From Cryptomeria japonica (lineage: Eukaryota; Streptophyta; Pinopsida; Cupressales; Cupressaceae): DNA of 64,000 bases. Below are positions 10,992-24,845 of the stretch, piece after piece. Numbering within the stretch: position 1 is the stretch's first letter; the number at the start of each line of letters is the position of its first letter. The notes under the pieces were generated by a model. The model was not told the origin of the DNA. It made no database searches and saw nothing but the letters and a program-made list of their open reading frames with translations. The stretch is taken from the NCBI RefSeq assembly GCF_030272615.1, contig NC_081415.1:602537644-602601643 (forward strand), read 5' to 3'. Both the position numbers and the translations under genes were made by a program.

Positions 10992-13900
10992 TGTAATGCC
11001 CCGCCAGAAACCCTAAAGGAAAACAATACAATTGGGCAATTAAAAGGGTGAAATATGTTTTTTCTTTAAAAAGAACAAGTGCTTGAATTAAACCATTGCA
11101 CATCTAATAACACAACAGAAGTCTAACTCCTGAATTTCCTAAGGGTCACCAACGAAGATTACTTCATAAACTATATTAACACCATGGAAAAACCTACTGT
11201 TCAGCTTTATAGGAAAATTAAATGTTTAAGATAAAAATTCCACAACGAAAGAATTCAAAGTACTCCAAAGCAACCATTTCATATATACAAAAGAATTAAG
11301 TAATAGAAATAACATGCATTCCAATGTTTCTTTGTTTTACAATATTCAAAAATACATGTTTACAAAAATACACCATGAATTAAAATGTTACAAAATGAAG
11401 GTTACATAAAAGTTCTGATACAAGACCTCAAGATTTCAACTGAACAATGGTCACGAACATGAGATGGTACATGAACCATGAACCAAGAACTCCAATGAAG
11501 CCCTTCCTCGCCTGAAGATACATTCTGGAACATCCAATGGGAAGTGGCACTACCACCCCACCATGCTAGGAGATAGTAGAAAACCCTCAAGCAAGAAAAG
11601 TAAGACAAGTACGAAATAAATACATGATTCCGCAAACATTCATGTGACTCAACTCACATACACTAGTGACTCTAAGGAGAGAGTGTCATCGCATAGCTTA
11701 CAATGGATACCATGGTACAACCTCCTAGGTCCTGGCCCCCATCCTAGGTTATCCTGGTAACCTCTCCCAACTTCTGGCTCCAACTAAGTCTCATGCAAAC
11801 CCTACCAATCCTTTCATGGAGACAAGCTGGCAAGTTTGCTATTCTAGGCCTTCTCATAGCATTATGAGCCCTGCACTAGCACTACACCTATGCACGAGGC
11901 ACATTATCTTAATTAATATTTATCTCACTTTCCCACCCCAATATATTATTAGGTTATCACTTTTTAACTGACTTTCGATGGGTTATCCTGTCATCCACTT
12001 CGGGCACGACCCCTCCTCGAAAGCCACTCTTTCTCATAGGACACTATAGGCAAGGTCTCTCTATGAGAACTTCTATGGTGAAACAGACAACCATACCTAA
12101 TCCTAACAAAACACAGGTGAAGGATACACAATTTACTAACCAAAGGTTGACCATTTGGACAAAATACACAATGGCTCACATCCATAAAGTTATACATCGA
12201 CACCTGACCAAGGGAACATAATAACATAGGACACAATGATGATGCAACCAAAATTGGAATTTAAACTTGACAGAAAACACCATTTACACATGATCCTAAC
12301 ACAGACAATCTTTCCTTAAAACACTCAATGCATAAACAACTTGCAAATAAAGACTTCCAGAAAATAAGAATTACAACTATATTAATACACTATTTACTAA
12401 GTCATAATCCTAATGTTTCAACAGTAAGCCATTACTCCCCAAACTCTCCTAGAGAAGAGACTAATAAGTCTTAATACCTAGGTTCTGAACGCAAGCATAA
12501 ATTTCTTTTATATAATAACAAGTGTGCAATATGTTCTTAAACTGCAATATTCTAATCATTTAAACAAAATTCCACTACTATTGCTAAGAACTTAATTACA
12601 TCTAAACCCTATGATTTTTCATTTAACTATCCCAAATGACTAATGATACCTTTCCATAACCATAGTATAAGCAAGATCATAATCATAACTTATAACAAAA
12701 ACTTACGTAAATAATAAGCCAAAACTAAAGAAATTTTTGACCTCTTGTAATCTTGATCGGTTTCCAAGACCTCGATGCCCTTCCACCAAATAGTAATGCG
12801 GTTTGCTTGTGAACCTATCTCCAATATACTCCCAACTTTATCTCAAAACTAACTCTCTTTGATACTTCAAAAGTATCCTCACTATCTCTCTAACCTATTC
12901 TATTCTTTCCTCTTGAGTCTATCGTCCTTCCTTGGGTGCAAAATGAATTCTCTAATCCTTCGTTGCATCTCACCTCCCCTTCTCTTCCAACTCAATGGTC
13001 TATATATAGGGTTATCATCTACCCTCTTTCCTACTTTCGGGCTATCTCTACTAGAGGTGGATTGATCTTAAGTGACACCACTCAAGATCTAATTGCATCA
13101 TAACAGTCCTAATCGTATATGAACACCTATGTGTTCACCAAGTAAAGTTATTCACTATCCATTTCATGACACCACACCACTAATGTGATTAAGTCTATAT
13201 TTATAGATTATCCATGCGGCTTTTAACTCCAAGACTAAGTCAACTTTACTAAAAATAACTTCCTAAAAACATGCAAGGTTAACTTAAACTACTTCTTACT
13301 ATGCATGTTGATAAATATGTTGGTGAGTATACATGGGTTGGTAAACCACATTATTTTACAAGTTACTCCCTACATTACTTCCTACCCCTACATTAACTCC
13401 TTCCACCACATACCTTAATGAGCAAGGTTGCATGTTAATCGGTGCCTCCATCGTATTTGCATGTTAACATGGGCTACGTAAAACAAAAAGGGAGGAGGGT
13501 GGTCGGTAGTAATACCGACCCCTCCCTTTTATTAAGGGGGTGGTCGATATTACTATTGGCCACCCTACTTATTAGTTTTTTTAAAACTTTATTAAAACTT
13601 ACAGCCCACTACCTTCCTTTATAATAAATTTTTTAGTTTTTAATTTATTTTAATTTAATTTTATTTTTTTAATTATATTTTTAATATATATAATTAATGA
13701 CTAATATATATATATTTACATTAATCTTTATTTAATAAATTAAATATATATGTAAATATATATTTCGGTTTTTCATTAAAGTAATATTTATAATTTTTTA
13801 AAATATGTTTATATATTTATTCTCACGATAATTGTTTATATATATATATATATACACGACCGATTTCACAATTATTTAACTACCAAATATATTTAACTAA

Positions 13901-14851
13901 TATTATATAAAAATTGTATTATTATAACCAAAACGATGCTTAATAAAGATGTATTTCTTTTTGTACGAAAGACAATAAATATTTGATATATAGTACGTTA
14001 CGTTATAAAATCCAAATTATAAGTAATCCTATTAAGAATAATCAACATAATTGAATATGACTCATAATTTCCTACGCGTATATGTATATGTATTTGTCTG
14101 AGTCCGAATCTACATATTAAATACATATAATGATAGTATAAATTTTGAAAACCAAAGATTGAATATATTTTTGATAATTCACCTTATTAACAATTTTTCA
14201 CCCTTCACAAACAAATAAAACATAACATGCAGTAATTAAAACCATTAACACACAAACTGAGCAAACCTCAAGCAAATACTCGTAAAAGATCAACAACAAA
14301 ATATGAAGGCCAAACAAACTGACCGAATGACCAAGTGACGACACTCACATGAGTGTAACTGAATCAAATAGGGTCAACTACTATCTCCTTCACTTCCATC
14401 GGAAAATATATAAGGCACGCTCAGACCCGTGAAGCCAGGTGGAGATGATACCTCATACCTACCTGGTACTTGTACCTACAATTATCCTGCATCACTGAAC
14501 CACACATGCATATATACAATATAGATAACACGACATACACACCGATGAAGGAGAATCGCGACGTTCCCTGTCTCACCGAAATGAGTGAAGGAAAATCATC
14601 CCCTTACATCCAATACACTCATAGACACACAAGATACATTGCATAGATAAGGTAAAGTGTCAGTAAATAGCAATAGTCCATATAAAAATGCTATAAATCA
14701 CAAGTACTGAAATACTATAAATAAGTTAAACATCTCCTATCCAGATGAAGCATGAAATAATGTCATATAAGCCTGAATAACAAATCATGGTAATCTATCC
14801 ACTGAAAATAATCAAAATAAAATATGAGTCCAAACGAGTAGGGGTACTACA
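10992..14851 (+). mobile_element. Candidate 3.86-kb solo LTR (gypsy-like)
   Basis: The segment starts TGTAATGCCCCGCC and ends GGGGTACTACA. It is flanked by GATTC (10987-10991) and GATCC (14852-14856), a 5-bp duplication with one mismatch. Its layout resembles the gypsy LTRs at 41022 and 50116: a gene-free 5' part, GC-rich palindromes around 13.49-13.57 kb, then a long AT-rich stretch. No primer site, polypurine tract or coding domain is present. With no second copy in the window the boundaries rest on the terminal dinucleotides and the imperfect duplication only. Confidence 0.45.
13491..13565. repeat. Two GC-rich palindromes
   Basis: The first pairs 13494-13508 with 13513-13526 (arms built on GGTCGGTA/TACCGACC). 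The second pairs about 13537-13545 with 13558-13565 (GGGTGGTC/GGCCACCC). They stand out in an AT-rich setting and resemble in position the palindrome array of the gypsy LTRs. Confidence 0.7.
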
Positions 14852-14856
14852 GATCC

Positions 14857-16583
14857 TCCCGACCAAACACACCATACACACATGCACTGAAAAGGGAAAA
14901 TGGACCCATTTGCATCATCGTCGTCTGCTTCATCCTACCCACCTTCCACCTCCCTTGCAACCCACCCTCCTCATTTCAGAAACTTGATTCTTTACAATAT
15001 TTTGTTTAATTTGTTTTTTATATATGCTTTCTATTAATGTTTAAGCCACTTTGAACAATGTCTTTTAAACATCTATATATGTTCAATTTTTCTCGACCAT
15101 ACTTAACAGTATATATAATACCTTACTAATTTTGTTTAATTTATTGTTCTTTTATTTTGTAAGATAATTTTTTTGTTTATAAATACAAACCTTGTATAGA
15201 GTAATATTATTTAAAATTTCATAAGTGCATAACATTTTCATCTTCTCTTTCTATATACATAAACCTTAGTAATTATTTTATTTTGCCTCTTTTCCATATA
15301 ACACAAAAGTTTCCTATTATGTTTGGGTTTGCTCATTGAATTTTTATGTTTTCATTTTCCTCAATTTTTTTCTTAAATTAATGGATCATTGCAATTATTA
15401 TCATTTGTCTAGAATAAGTTTGCATTAGATATAGTTTATGGTTCCTTTCCTCGCTCTCATATTAGATGCATAATTATATTAATATATTTACTATCCATTA
15501 GCTTATTATATACCTTATTTCTATAATATTAATTAAACATAAGTTCCTATCAATTTCTCTTCCTTCTTAAATATTTTTGTTTTCTATTTTCTCCAGAATT
15601 TAATATTTCTTTGCTTTCTTGCACTCCTTGTTTGTATTATATGAAGCTATTACCTTTTGCATATATGTTAATTTATTGTTTATATGTTTTTCATTAAATA
15701 TTAGTATATTATCTCTTTGTTTATGATTATTTTAATTTTCTATTTTTTGCCACTTGTCACTTGTGTAAACTTCTACCATATGCTCCCTCACCTCTCTCTC
15801 CCTTCACCTTTCTCTTTATTTTTAGTCTGTTTAGGTCGACAATAAAAACCATTTTAATTTCCTTATGCTCTCTACTATTCTGATGGTAGATCATGGAATA
15901 CAATCTCAAATATTGATAACAAAGTCATTCACACAATGGAATCTAGCAAGATAAAAAACAAGAGACAGTTCACTCAAATTCTCGAAAGTTCATTTTAAAA
16001 GTTGCTTTTGTTTATTAAAATAATGGTCAGATAATTAAATATTGGAAAAATATGAAGAAATTTTTACTTTCCTATTTACCATTGACTCTCTGCTGATTAC
16101 GCCGCTTTGGATGGCTTAAAGAATATTTTAATTTGTGTGCACTGTAAACTTTTGTTGGATGCTTCTCGAATAGGTTGTATAGAAAAAAATAGTGCTTTTG
16201 AATGAACCAATCTTATGTTAGATGCTATTATAATAATAATCAGTTGAACAAAAAATTTTGTTCTGTGCATTACTGCCTTAAATTTTCCCATCTTTGATGG
16301 ATCCATCACAAACATGAAAGACTATTTTCACCAAGCTATTCATTCAAGGCCCATCACTACAAACAAGATAATTTAGAATTTTAATAAATCTATACTTGTA
16401 TGTGGACACTGGTGCACATTATATGGAATGAATACACCGAAAACCACATAATGATGAGATATTCTGCAATTTGATCTCATAAATCAAATTGTATGACACA
16501 AGATCTGCTTTTGCCAGTTCAGTTACCTTATACAATAGATATGCACACTAGAAAATTATCCACAAACAGTTTATAACCATGTT
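14857..16583. other. AT-rich intergenic DNA, 3' flank of the small gene
   Basis: No recognisable exon, RNA gene or transposon end. The lower part is the downstream flank of the minus-strand gene at 16584-17186. Confidence 0.5.
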
Positions 16584-17186
16584 TTAAAGAGTTTGTTTGT
16601 AAAATCTAGCTGTTATATCATCTATCATCTGCTTCAGTCCTTGGCTTGGATTTTCTCTTCTCTTTACCTTATACCTTGTGAAGAACTCTTTGTTCTCCTT
16701 TTCCAATTCATTCCACACTACAATCAATCAAACAACAAACTGAGAACCCTAATCAAGTCACCCTATGAACAACGCTGATTGTTGAAGTCACATCATAAGT
16801 AAACAGAATAGATCAATCAATATAAGCTTCAATTCAATTCACTCAATCAAACGGAGACTAATTACTCACAAAATAATACAAAACCTTAAAAAAATAATCA
16901 CATTATACCTGTAATAGTTATGGTGGGTTGAATATTGGCGTGCTTAGAAAGTGTCTCTGAACATTCCTGTTGATCCATGTTAAACAGCAAACACTTCTCA
17001 ATCAAGTGCTGAACCTGCACAAATACAAATACCCACAACAAAATAAAACAACCCAAAAGAGTTTTTCTATACTTTACTGAATAATTTCAAACAATGTCTA
17101 TAATCCAAAAGTAAAAGATGGTTTCAATGGTTTACCAAATGAATATATGAAGACGATGATGAAGAGGAATCTACAGGCGCCTGCAT
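16584..17186 (-). CDS. Plant protein 1589 (PF09713) family gene, RPGE-like, three exons
   Basis: Coding exons on the minus strand are 17186-17136, 17014-16909 and 16717-16584. The joined frame has 96 residues and ends at a TAA at 16586-16584. Every intron has GT...AG ends (GTAAAC...TGCAG; GTATAA...TTGTAG) and the codon phase is kept across both junctions. Exon 1 gives MQAPVD, a Ser run and SYIHL. Exon 2 encodes the family core (VQHLIEKCLLFN, then SKHANIQP). Exon 3 gives WNELEKENKEFF and a basic tail. The core and the size of about 100 residues match the plant-specific 1589 family. Arabidopsis members of this family (RPGE/PEL), as I recall, restrain GLK-driven photosynthesis genes; that role is borrowed, not seen here. 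A GT at 16667 could end exon 3 early, but the frame stays open to a stop at the usual length. No lesion is visible, so this is likely a working gene. Confidence 0.8.
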
Positions 17187-17480
17187 ATTAAGGTCTCTTA
17201 CAGATCTAAAGCTTCTGCAAATTTAATTCTTTGGTTGAATTGTGGCATAAAGAAAACAGCTTTATAGACGAAATCTGCATGAAAATGACGGTAAGCAGGA
17301 AGACTAGTGGAGAAGGAGAGGGTTGATATTATTCGACGCCCCACGTGGGAAGCGCATTTCAATTGGCTGCTGCAAGATAAAATCACTAATTTAATTCGTT
17401 AATCTTATGAAAAATTCTCCGGGGCGGCTGTGTCACGTGGCCTGTGGGTCTGCGCACTAGTAGTGCGCCACGTGTATTCC
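17187..17480 (-). promoter_or_regulatory. Promoter region with TATA box, CCAAT box and three G-boxes
   Basis: Reading upstream from the ATG at 17186, a TATAAA lies at 17261-17266, a CCAAT at 17362-17366, and the G-box core CACGTG occurs at 17342-17347 (inside CCACGTGG), 17434-17439 and 17469-17474. Between the last two sits a perfect hairpin, GCGCACTA-G-TAGTGCGC (17452-17468). G-boxes are bound by bZIP (HY5) and bHLH (PIF) light-signalling factors, so light control is a reasonable inference. Confidence 0.6.
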
Positions 17481-19327
17481 ACTATCCAACATAAAATTTG
17501 GACTTGACACGCGTCGGAGGGAGTATGCCAAATTATGGGGTTTTATGGAGGGGTTTCTTAAACAGTAGAGATGGAGATGATGAAATTTTTTAGGAAAATT
17601 TTAAAGCTTGTGGTCTCATGAATTTTTGTAGTGTAGTATAGCTTTAAAATTTAAGTTGGGAAATTTAAGAAAGCTGGTGATCTCATGAATATAATATCTT
17701 TATGTATATAATAAAAACAAGTAAAAATAATTCAAATTTATAGACCTCGGGCAGGGGCTTCTTTTTTTTTTTTTAAATATTCCAAATAATCTGCAGCACA
17801 AATTATTTTTATTCATCGAACCACCTCTTTCTTAAAACTAGAGCTCCATCAATTCAAAAATCAAGAGTGACAGTTTTTACAAAATGGCTTATGATAAATT
17901 TTGCCTAGATTTGTTAGGACTCAAACTCAAGACTGCACATTTACTGCTAGGCTATTTTATAAATCTCCAATGGCGTTAATAATTTATCTAGATAATTTGT
18001 ATACCTTGAGTGCATGAACTTTTGTTGCGTAAGCGAATGGGAAAGAATGAACATGAACAGCTTCTGCAAAGCAAAAATGTCATTTGCCAGCTTTGACATA
18101 TTGGTAGAAAAGGAATCGATCTAGTTTTCTTGAGGATGGCTCATCATGGTGGTATAAACTTATAGGTTGGAGATTTTAGAAAGGTGATGAAGATGAGCAG
18201 TTGGACTAGATTTGGCGTCATTTGAACATCGTTTTGTATCTTGAGTATATGCGAATCAATGGTAAAACCAACAATAAATAGTCCAACTTAGATCTCGTTC
18301 TATGTCAATTAAACATAAAATTTTGCTTATGTTTATTAAGTGCAAGATTTTAAACAACAAACATAGAAGTTCGATGAAAGGCTTTACACATATTATATCT
18401 AGTGGACTTGTTTGTTCTTTGGTTTGAACTTAATGTACGAGAAACGTTGACATACTCATTTTTTTTTTAAGGTCAAAAACTCAAAGATAGGAGAATATCT
18501 ATTCTATATATATATATAAAAGAATTTGGAGGCTTAGCTAATGAGGTAATAAAAAATAAATAAATACTAGTTATGTTTTATGTAATAATTATAGTGTAAT
18601 AGATATTTAAAAATTGTCTAAAATATAATTTTTGACAATAAAGAAGCAATGATGAGGTCCCTTATCACTTCCGTTTTCTATGTCTAAAATCATTTGATAA
18701 CATGGTTCCAATTGTCTAAATATTGGAAGATAAGAGATTGCTTGCTTTAAAATTAGACAAGTATATTTGGAGTGCTAAGTAATTCTAAAAGTAATCTAAC
18801 ACATTATTTCAATTTGAAGTATTAATAAAAAAATATTATTAAGGAAGGACAAACTTACATACAAAATGAGGGTTTATATAAGATTTTTTCTATCCTTTAA
18901 TTACTAAGCTATTATTATTTAATATATCTAAAATCCATAAAAATATTCTCTCTATCACTCAAAATAGAACTAAAAATATTCTAACTATTCAGCAAACCAA
19001 ATCCCATAAAATATGAAATTAAATTTATGGTAAACATAAGGGCATGTAAATTATAGTTGCATGATCCAACTACATAGTATATTGAATAAGCATCTCAAGA
19101 AGAATTTTGTTGGAGATTAGCCTAAATCTAGGAATCAAATTTGTTTATTTGGAATAAGATCGTGGTAGGTATGACCTTAGAGACTAGGACAATAAATAGA
19201 AACTATGCCTATGAACCTATATGGTAATCCTACAAAGCCATTATAAAATCATGACCTAGGTCGAGATTAACCAAATTGGATTTGATATATATGTGATGTA
19301 AGCCTTAAAAAAAAAGTGTCAACAATT
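17481..19327. other. AT-rich spacer
   Basis: No coding or repeat structure that I can support. A weak tRNA-like antisense stretch near 17915-17965 is too degraded to call. Confidence 0.5.
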
Positions 19328-19677
19328 GAGACCAATCACCTAGATTAAAAAATCAAGGTGAATAGGGGTAGTTAAAGAATTGAAAGCCATCTCAATAACC
19401 ATTTCAACTTGCATTATTAAGTTTTTTTCATTATAACAAAACTTGTAGGTATTAGTATTATTTATACTTTCTATCTTTGTTTTGATTGGAGTTAGTCATA
19501 GGAGACCAATCACCTAGATTAAAAAATCAATGTGAATAGGGGTAGTTAAAGAATTGAAAGCCATCTCAATAACCATTTCAACTTCCATTATAAATATTTT
19601 TCATTATAAAAAAAAATTGTAGTTACTAGTATTATTTATACTTGCTATCCTCATTTCGATTGGGCAGTTACTCATAG
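19328..19677. repeat. Tandem duplication, unit about 174 bp, two copies
   Basis: Copies at 19328-19501 and 19502-19677 share long identical stretches (GAGACCAATCACCTAGATT start) with scattered substitutions and short indels. Non-coding. Confidence 0.9.
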
Positions 19678-21377
19678 TTTACAAAGGGGGTAGGTAGTCC
19701 ATGAGACTAATTTCTAGAGGTCTAGAATGTTTTATTAGATTTTTTTAGAGGAATGTTTATTTATTAACTATTATTTCGTACTATAAAAGGATATCTATCT
19801 ATAACTAGAGTTATTCAAGCATTCATACTAAAAGAGATATAATGGAAAAAAAAAATTAGAGTTTACATAACATAAAATAAATAGTGTTTCTTCACACAAA
19901 GTTATGAATACAATTATCTCTATAATGGATTTTATCATCTTATATTGAAGAGTGGTCAACTCATACTCTATTATGAATATTGAAAGAAAAGAGAAGAGTG
20001 ATCACATCACACAAAAACTGAGGTAAGTGATCCTAAGGAGCTCCCACTATAAGTCAAAAATATTTGTACATAACATGAATAATAAAGATAATTGTATGAA
20101 ATAACACATTTCTTATAGTTTAATATTAGAAAGAATATACAATGTTAATGGTCATACAGAGTAGCAAGATGCCTAACATCAACATTCCTTTAATAGCCTA
20201 GGTTTTCAAAGAAATAAGGAGCAATTCTAGTTCTCCAATTTTAGAATAGTTTGTAAAAGTTAGGTGATAAAATCATGTTAATCACATGATTGAAACATTT
20301 AATATGCAAAGTGCCTTTTGAGTCACTAAATGAAAAATAAATTAATATTCTCATAAAGGTCAAATGCATTTAATCTTATTCATGACTTTTTACTTCCATC
20401 CTAACCATCTTGTAGTGACTTGTATAACACACAACACTAAACAATTTAAGGACCTATATAATTATCAAAGTTTTTGGCATGGACACTTTTCTCTAACACA
20501 AAAAGTAATGCCCACTATTTACACTTCCTACAAACAACACAACTACCAATATTTTCTAAAATTAAAGAAAAATCAACACATTTATTAAAGGACTTCTTTT
20601 CCCAACTGATGCCATCATTTTTCGGATGTCATCAATCATACATCACACAACATGTGAGAATAAGTAGATTCCAAAAAGTTGATGGAAGAATTTATTTCTA
20701 TCCTAATTCATAGGCAATCTTACAACTTGAAGGAGATGTATAAGTTATATAAGGTTACATAGGACACATAATTCAAATTGAAGGATTGCATGGTCAATGA
20801 GAAGAAAACTAATTCCCCTATTACCTATGAAATATATAGGAAAATAATAAAACATTTCTATATGAATTGTTTGACATTGGTCAAGGAACAAAAATGTTTC
20901 TATACAAATCATGTCAATTTATAACCTCCCAAAAAAGTAGCACTATATATCACTTCTATCCTAGTTTTGTAAATGTTTTCTAATTTCTAATATAGCTAAT
21001 TGTTAACTAAAAAAAATAATCATTTACAATTAAACATTTGAATTTAAATTGAATATACATTATGTACTAATATAATCAGAATAATCAATACAATTAAAAT
21101 TGGCTTCATAAAACATAATTTATTTTCTTCAAGGTAAAATAATAAACCACTTCCAATTTCACGCAGACATTTTTTTTAAACATAATATGTTGAAACAAAA
21201 AAAAATTGTTTTTAATAGTGTGTAAGAAAATGTAATATTACTTTAATTTTATCTAGATCTAACTTATATTATTTAATCTACCAAATTATTTAAAAATCAT
21301 TTTCAAATAGAGATTAAAAATAAATAAAATAATATTACTATTAAAACTAGACACAAATTACTTAAAGATTAAAGTCT
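19678..21377. other. AT-rich spacer
   Basis: Only short random reading frames. Nothing recognised. Confidence 0.5.
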
Positions 21378-22623
21378 CGTTGGTAAACAGATTTGTCATT
21401 GCGGTCGTTTATTTGAAACTGACCCTGTCTCCCTCATATGATAGGGGTATTTAGGATTCTTGTGTACTTTTAACCTGAAAGTACAAAAAGGAGAAAACAT
21501 AAAACTAAAAAGAAATAAAGGTAGAAACCCCAACAATAGACATACAAACATCGACTGAGATTTATCAACATTTGCAACAAATTACATAGGGGAGTTTATA
21601 TCATAATATGCTTAGCCATGAGTTGATAGTAAAGAAAAATGACAAATATCAACATATGCAGAGATAAGATACTTCAACACATTCAAACTCAGATACCAAA
21701 GGTTGCTTGTGTATCATCACATCAATTGTACAAATCACATATGTATAAAAAGAGTACCAATTTGACATACGAGGAATTGGCAATGATAACACATGAATAC
21801 ATTTAAAACATACGAAATAAGATGTATTGTTCATTATCCTTTTGCAGATACACAAGTCCAAAATCCTTTCTATACATAGTGCAAATAAAAATGTCATTAC
21901 AAGTTCTCCTTGAATTTCAGGAGACTTTCCTGTTTGTAAATTTTTTTTCTTACATTACAGATAGCCTTGTATTTATAGGCTTTCCCTTGATAACTAACTA
22001 GTAACCACCCGCTAACTACCTGGAGATAACTACCTCTGCAAATTTAAGAAAATAAAAATAAGCTTCATTAATTTGAATTTTCTCAAGTTTTACACAAATG
22101 AAGTTTATTTTCCAATTTTATTACAAATACTTGACATAAGTCACTTTTACCCCAAAGATACTTTAAAACCCCCAATTTCAATGAAATGTCAAATTTTCTT
22201 TTCTAAGCTACTTGTTCACTCCATGACACCTTTTGAAAATATTTCTGATAGTGAGCATTAGTCGTCTTTGCTTTCTCAAAAAGAAAATTTACATCTTTCC
22301 ATTTGAAGCAAAAAAATAATTCACATGTGCTAAGTGTTATATCATATTTCTTAAATGCTTCTCCTTCTCTTAGGATAGGTCTAACTTTTGAGCTCTAGCT
22401 TCTATCACTTTAATTTGAGGATATACCATATAGATGTGATATTTTTTTGATTTTTTTTTTTTAATGAATTTAAGTAGATCATATTTTCAGTATTTCAAAC
22501 CAAACCACTAACTCGATCCACTTCTTCATCTTCACTAAGCTCTCCAAAGCTCCATATTTGTCACTATAAAGTCCTCTCTTGATGATCAAAGTTATCCTTT
22601 ACATCGGACGTTTATGATTCTCT

Positions 22624-23333
22624 TTATGATACGACATCATGTACACCTGTATTTTCATATTTATGTAGTTGAATATGTTGCTTATCTGAATTCCAATGTG
22701 GTAGATTGACCAGTGTTGGCCACTTTTCTAGTGTTGGGTGACCTAAGACCTTAAATATCTTGTCAAGTTGATCAAGCTGAAATGGATTTGGTGCAACTTT
22801 GACCTCCACACCTTGAAAACGTGGTTTAGTGTCAGCAGCTCTGCAAAAATACAACCTACAACCCACATGTCAACAACACTAGTGTAATGCCTTGCACTGA
22901 GAAGTATCTTTGGTGTACGATATCATATGGTTACAACACCCGTATTGTCAGACAATGGTTATAAGGGAGCCTGGTATATCCTAGCAAGCCCAAAATCAGC
23001 AATTTTGACTACATCGTGCTCGTCACCATCACCCATAACCAAGATATTAGATGGCTTAAGGTCACGAGGTACAATCCAATTACTATGAAGATAGTACAAA
23101 CCATTCAACAACTGCCAAAGAAAGGACTTAACAGTATATTGATAAATACCACGGTTAAGGTTCTCCTGATGATGCCGAATAATTTCATAAACGTCATATT
23201 CTACATAGTCAAATGCCAAGTAAAGAGACATGTCCATATGGTTTATGTGCACGTTCACAAATTTGACAACATTTTCATGAGATAACTCACTGAGTAGTTG
23301 TTCCAAAATGTCTGCAATATCATAGTGAACCAT
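22624..23333 (-). pseudogene. CDKE: CDK8/CDKE-type cyclin-dependent kinase fragment, copy A
   Basis: Read downward from about 23300, the translation follows the kinase domain of plant CDKE (CDK8 orthologue, Mediator kinase module) from HENVVKF through the catalytic loop, DFG and activation segment to about 60 residues past the FQGVEVK stretch. The residues [25 protein letters not shown] and [19 protein letters not shown] are diagnostic. The HRD motif is changed to PRD, a stop follows QAPL, another lies before the APE-like segment, and a one-base deletion shifts the frame before RFQGVEV. N-lobe ATP-binding parts and the C-terminus are missing. It lies inside an LTR in the same orientation as the element, so it is carried host sequence, not a working kinase. 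Whether the parent had introns here cannot be judged. Confidence 0.85.
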
Positions 23334-24674
23334 AATACCACATTTCTTTAAGTCTTTTTGCCCGATAGTTCACATCATTGTCTATGCTTTAACATTTTAC
23401 AGACATATCGGCCGGAGCAGTTGCAACTATAACATCTGACTAAATTGCTCTGTCTTTTTATGTTTTGATGAATATTCATACCACGATTAAAGATCCCATT
23501 TTGACACGATTTGAAAGGATGCTTGTAAAGGTGGTGAAATTTGGTCGTACACCTGTGAATTTCATTCCATAAGGCAACGTCTCTTTGAAGCATTTTGTCA
23601 GACAGATTACATGCATCGTCTATGCTTCCATAATCTGCATTTATCAAACACAACATGTATTGTTTGTGCTTCCATGACGTGTATTGTTTGTGCTTCCATG
23701 ACGTGTATGTCGTGAGATGCAATATTAATTTGACATATTTGTCAACCAGTTCACTTGGCTATGTCTATCCTAGTCACGTTCTACATCATTCTGTCAAACA
23801 TCTCATCCGTAAGCAATTCCATCTGTCTCACCCGGTGTAGACCAGCGCTCGGATCAACATTAAACCCAACCCGCGAGGCATTCTCCAATGCACCCCTTCG
23901 AAAGCACTCTTAAGACTGAGCCAGAGAGGGGTGAAACCACACTGCCATTAAACCCAACAATAGTAGGAAAGGGGTGGTGGTATGTAATGCAGGAACTCTA
24001 TGGCCCAATCCACTCTTAAGACCGGGAGAGGGGAAGAGAAGAGGCAGTTGAACTCGAGCCGATGTAACACATGAAGGCGATTGATTCTTTCCAATTATTA
24101 TGGTTTGAACTGAGTCAACTCCCCATATCGAGTTGAGACATTCCTGGTAAACATTTTATGTTCTGTCCATGTACATCGACATTTTGCATGTGTTCCTAGC
24201 AGGCATTACAACTCAAAAGATCTCCATACAATTACATCTTGATGGATATCTATAACATGTTCTTTGGCTTTGCATTGCTGATGCGAGGCAGGAGGGAAGC
24301 AACACGACATGTCATGAGATGGCATCTCTTTGAGGCATTCCTGTCAATAGGTTCAACTCCATGTATGTCCGCATGTTATTTTGTCAAACAATTTGCAACT
24401 TTACCATGCATTTACTGTTTTACCATGTTTCCATGGTTTGCATTTATGTCTCAAGAGCAGCTGCAATGACAACACCTTAAAAAATCCCTTTGTCTTTTTT
24501 TAAGCTTTGATAACTGTCCATAACATGTTTATAAGCTCACGACTTTGTATGGATGAAATGGAAGGAAGACAAATTTGCATTGCAGATTTGCATCGTCACT
24601 CATTTTGTCTTTTCTTAAAAAAATCCATCAGAGTGCATTTTATTTGTACATTTTCTTTTAACTCTTATGGAGAA

Positions 24675-24845
24675 GGTTAAGAATGTTCCAAAATGGAGTA
24701 TTTCTAACCTTCTTGACAAAGAGGGCCCACACAAGGTTAGGAAATAAGGTTAGAGATGCTCCGTTTTGGAACATTCTTAACCTTTTTTTCTTTTTGAGGT
24801 TATAAATATAGGTTAAAAATGCTCAAAAATGGAGCATCTTTAACC
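24675..24845. repeat. Three GGTTA...TAACC hairpins at the LTR start (copy A)
   Basis: Imperfect palindromes at 24675-24709, 24748-24782 and 24811-24845, each about 35 bp with arms built on GGTTAxxAATGCTCC. The same three, with identical spacing (73 and 63 bp), occur in the partner LTR at 55269-55439. Confidence 0.85.

Noticed and set aside
17198-17386. Short minus-strand ORF just upstream of the PF09713 gene
   Set aside because: It overlaps the TATA and CCAAT boxes and has no homology I recognise; better explained as promoter and leader DNA.
17915-17965. tRNA-like antisense stretch
   Set aside because: Resembles a B-box and anticodon arm only loosely; no complete cloverleaf can be drawn.
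22959-23333. Working CDK gene
   Set aside because: Only part of the kinase domain, HRD altered, stops and a frameshift, and located inside an LTR with a second damaged copy.
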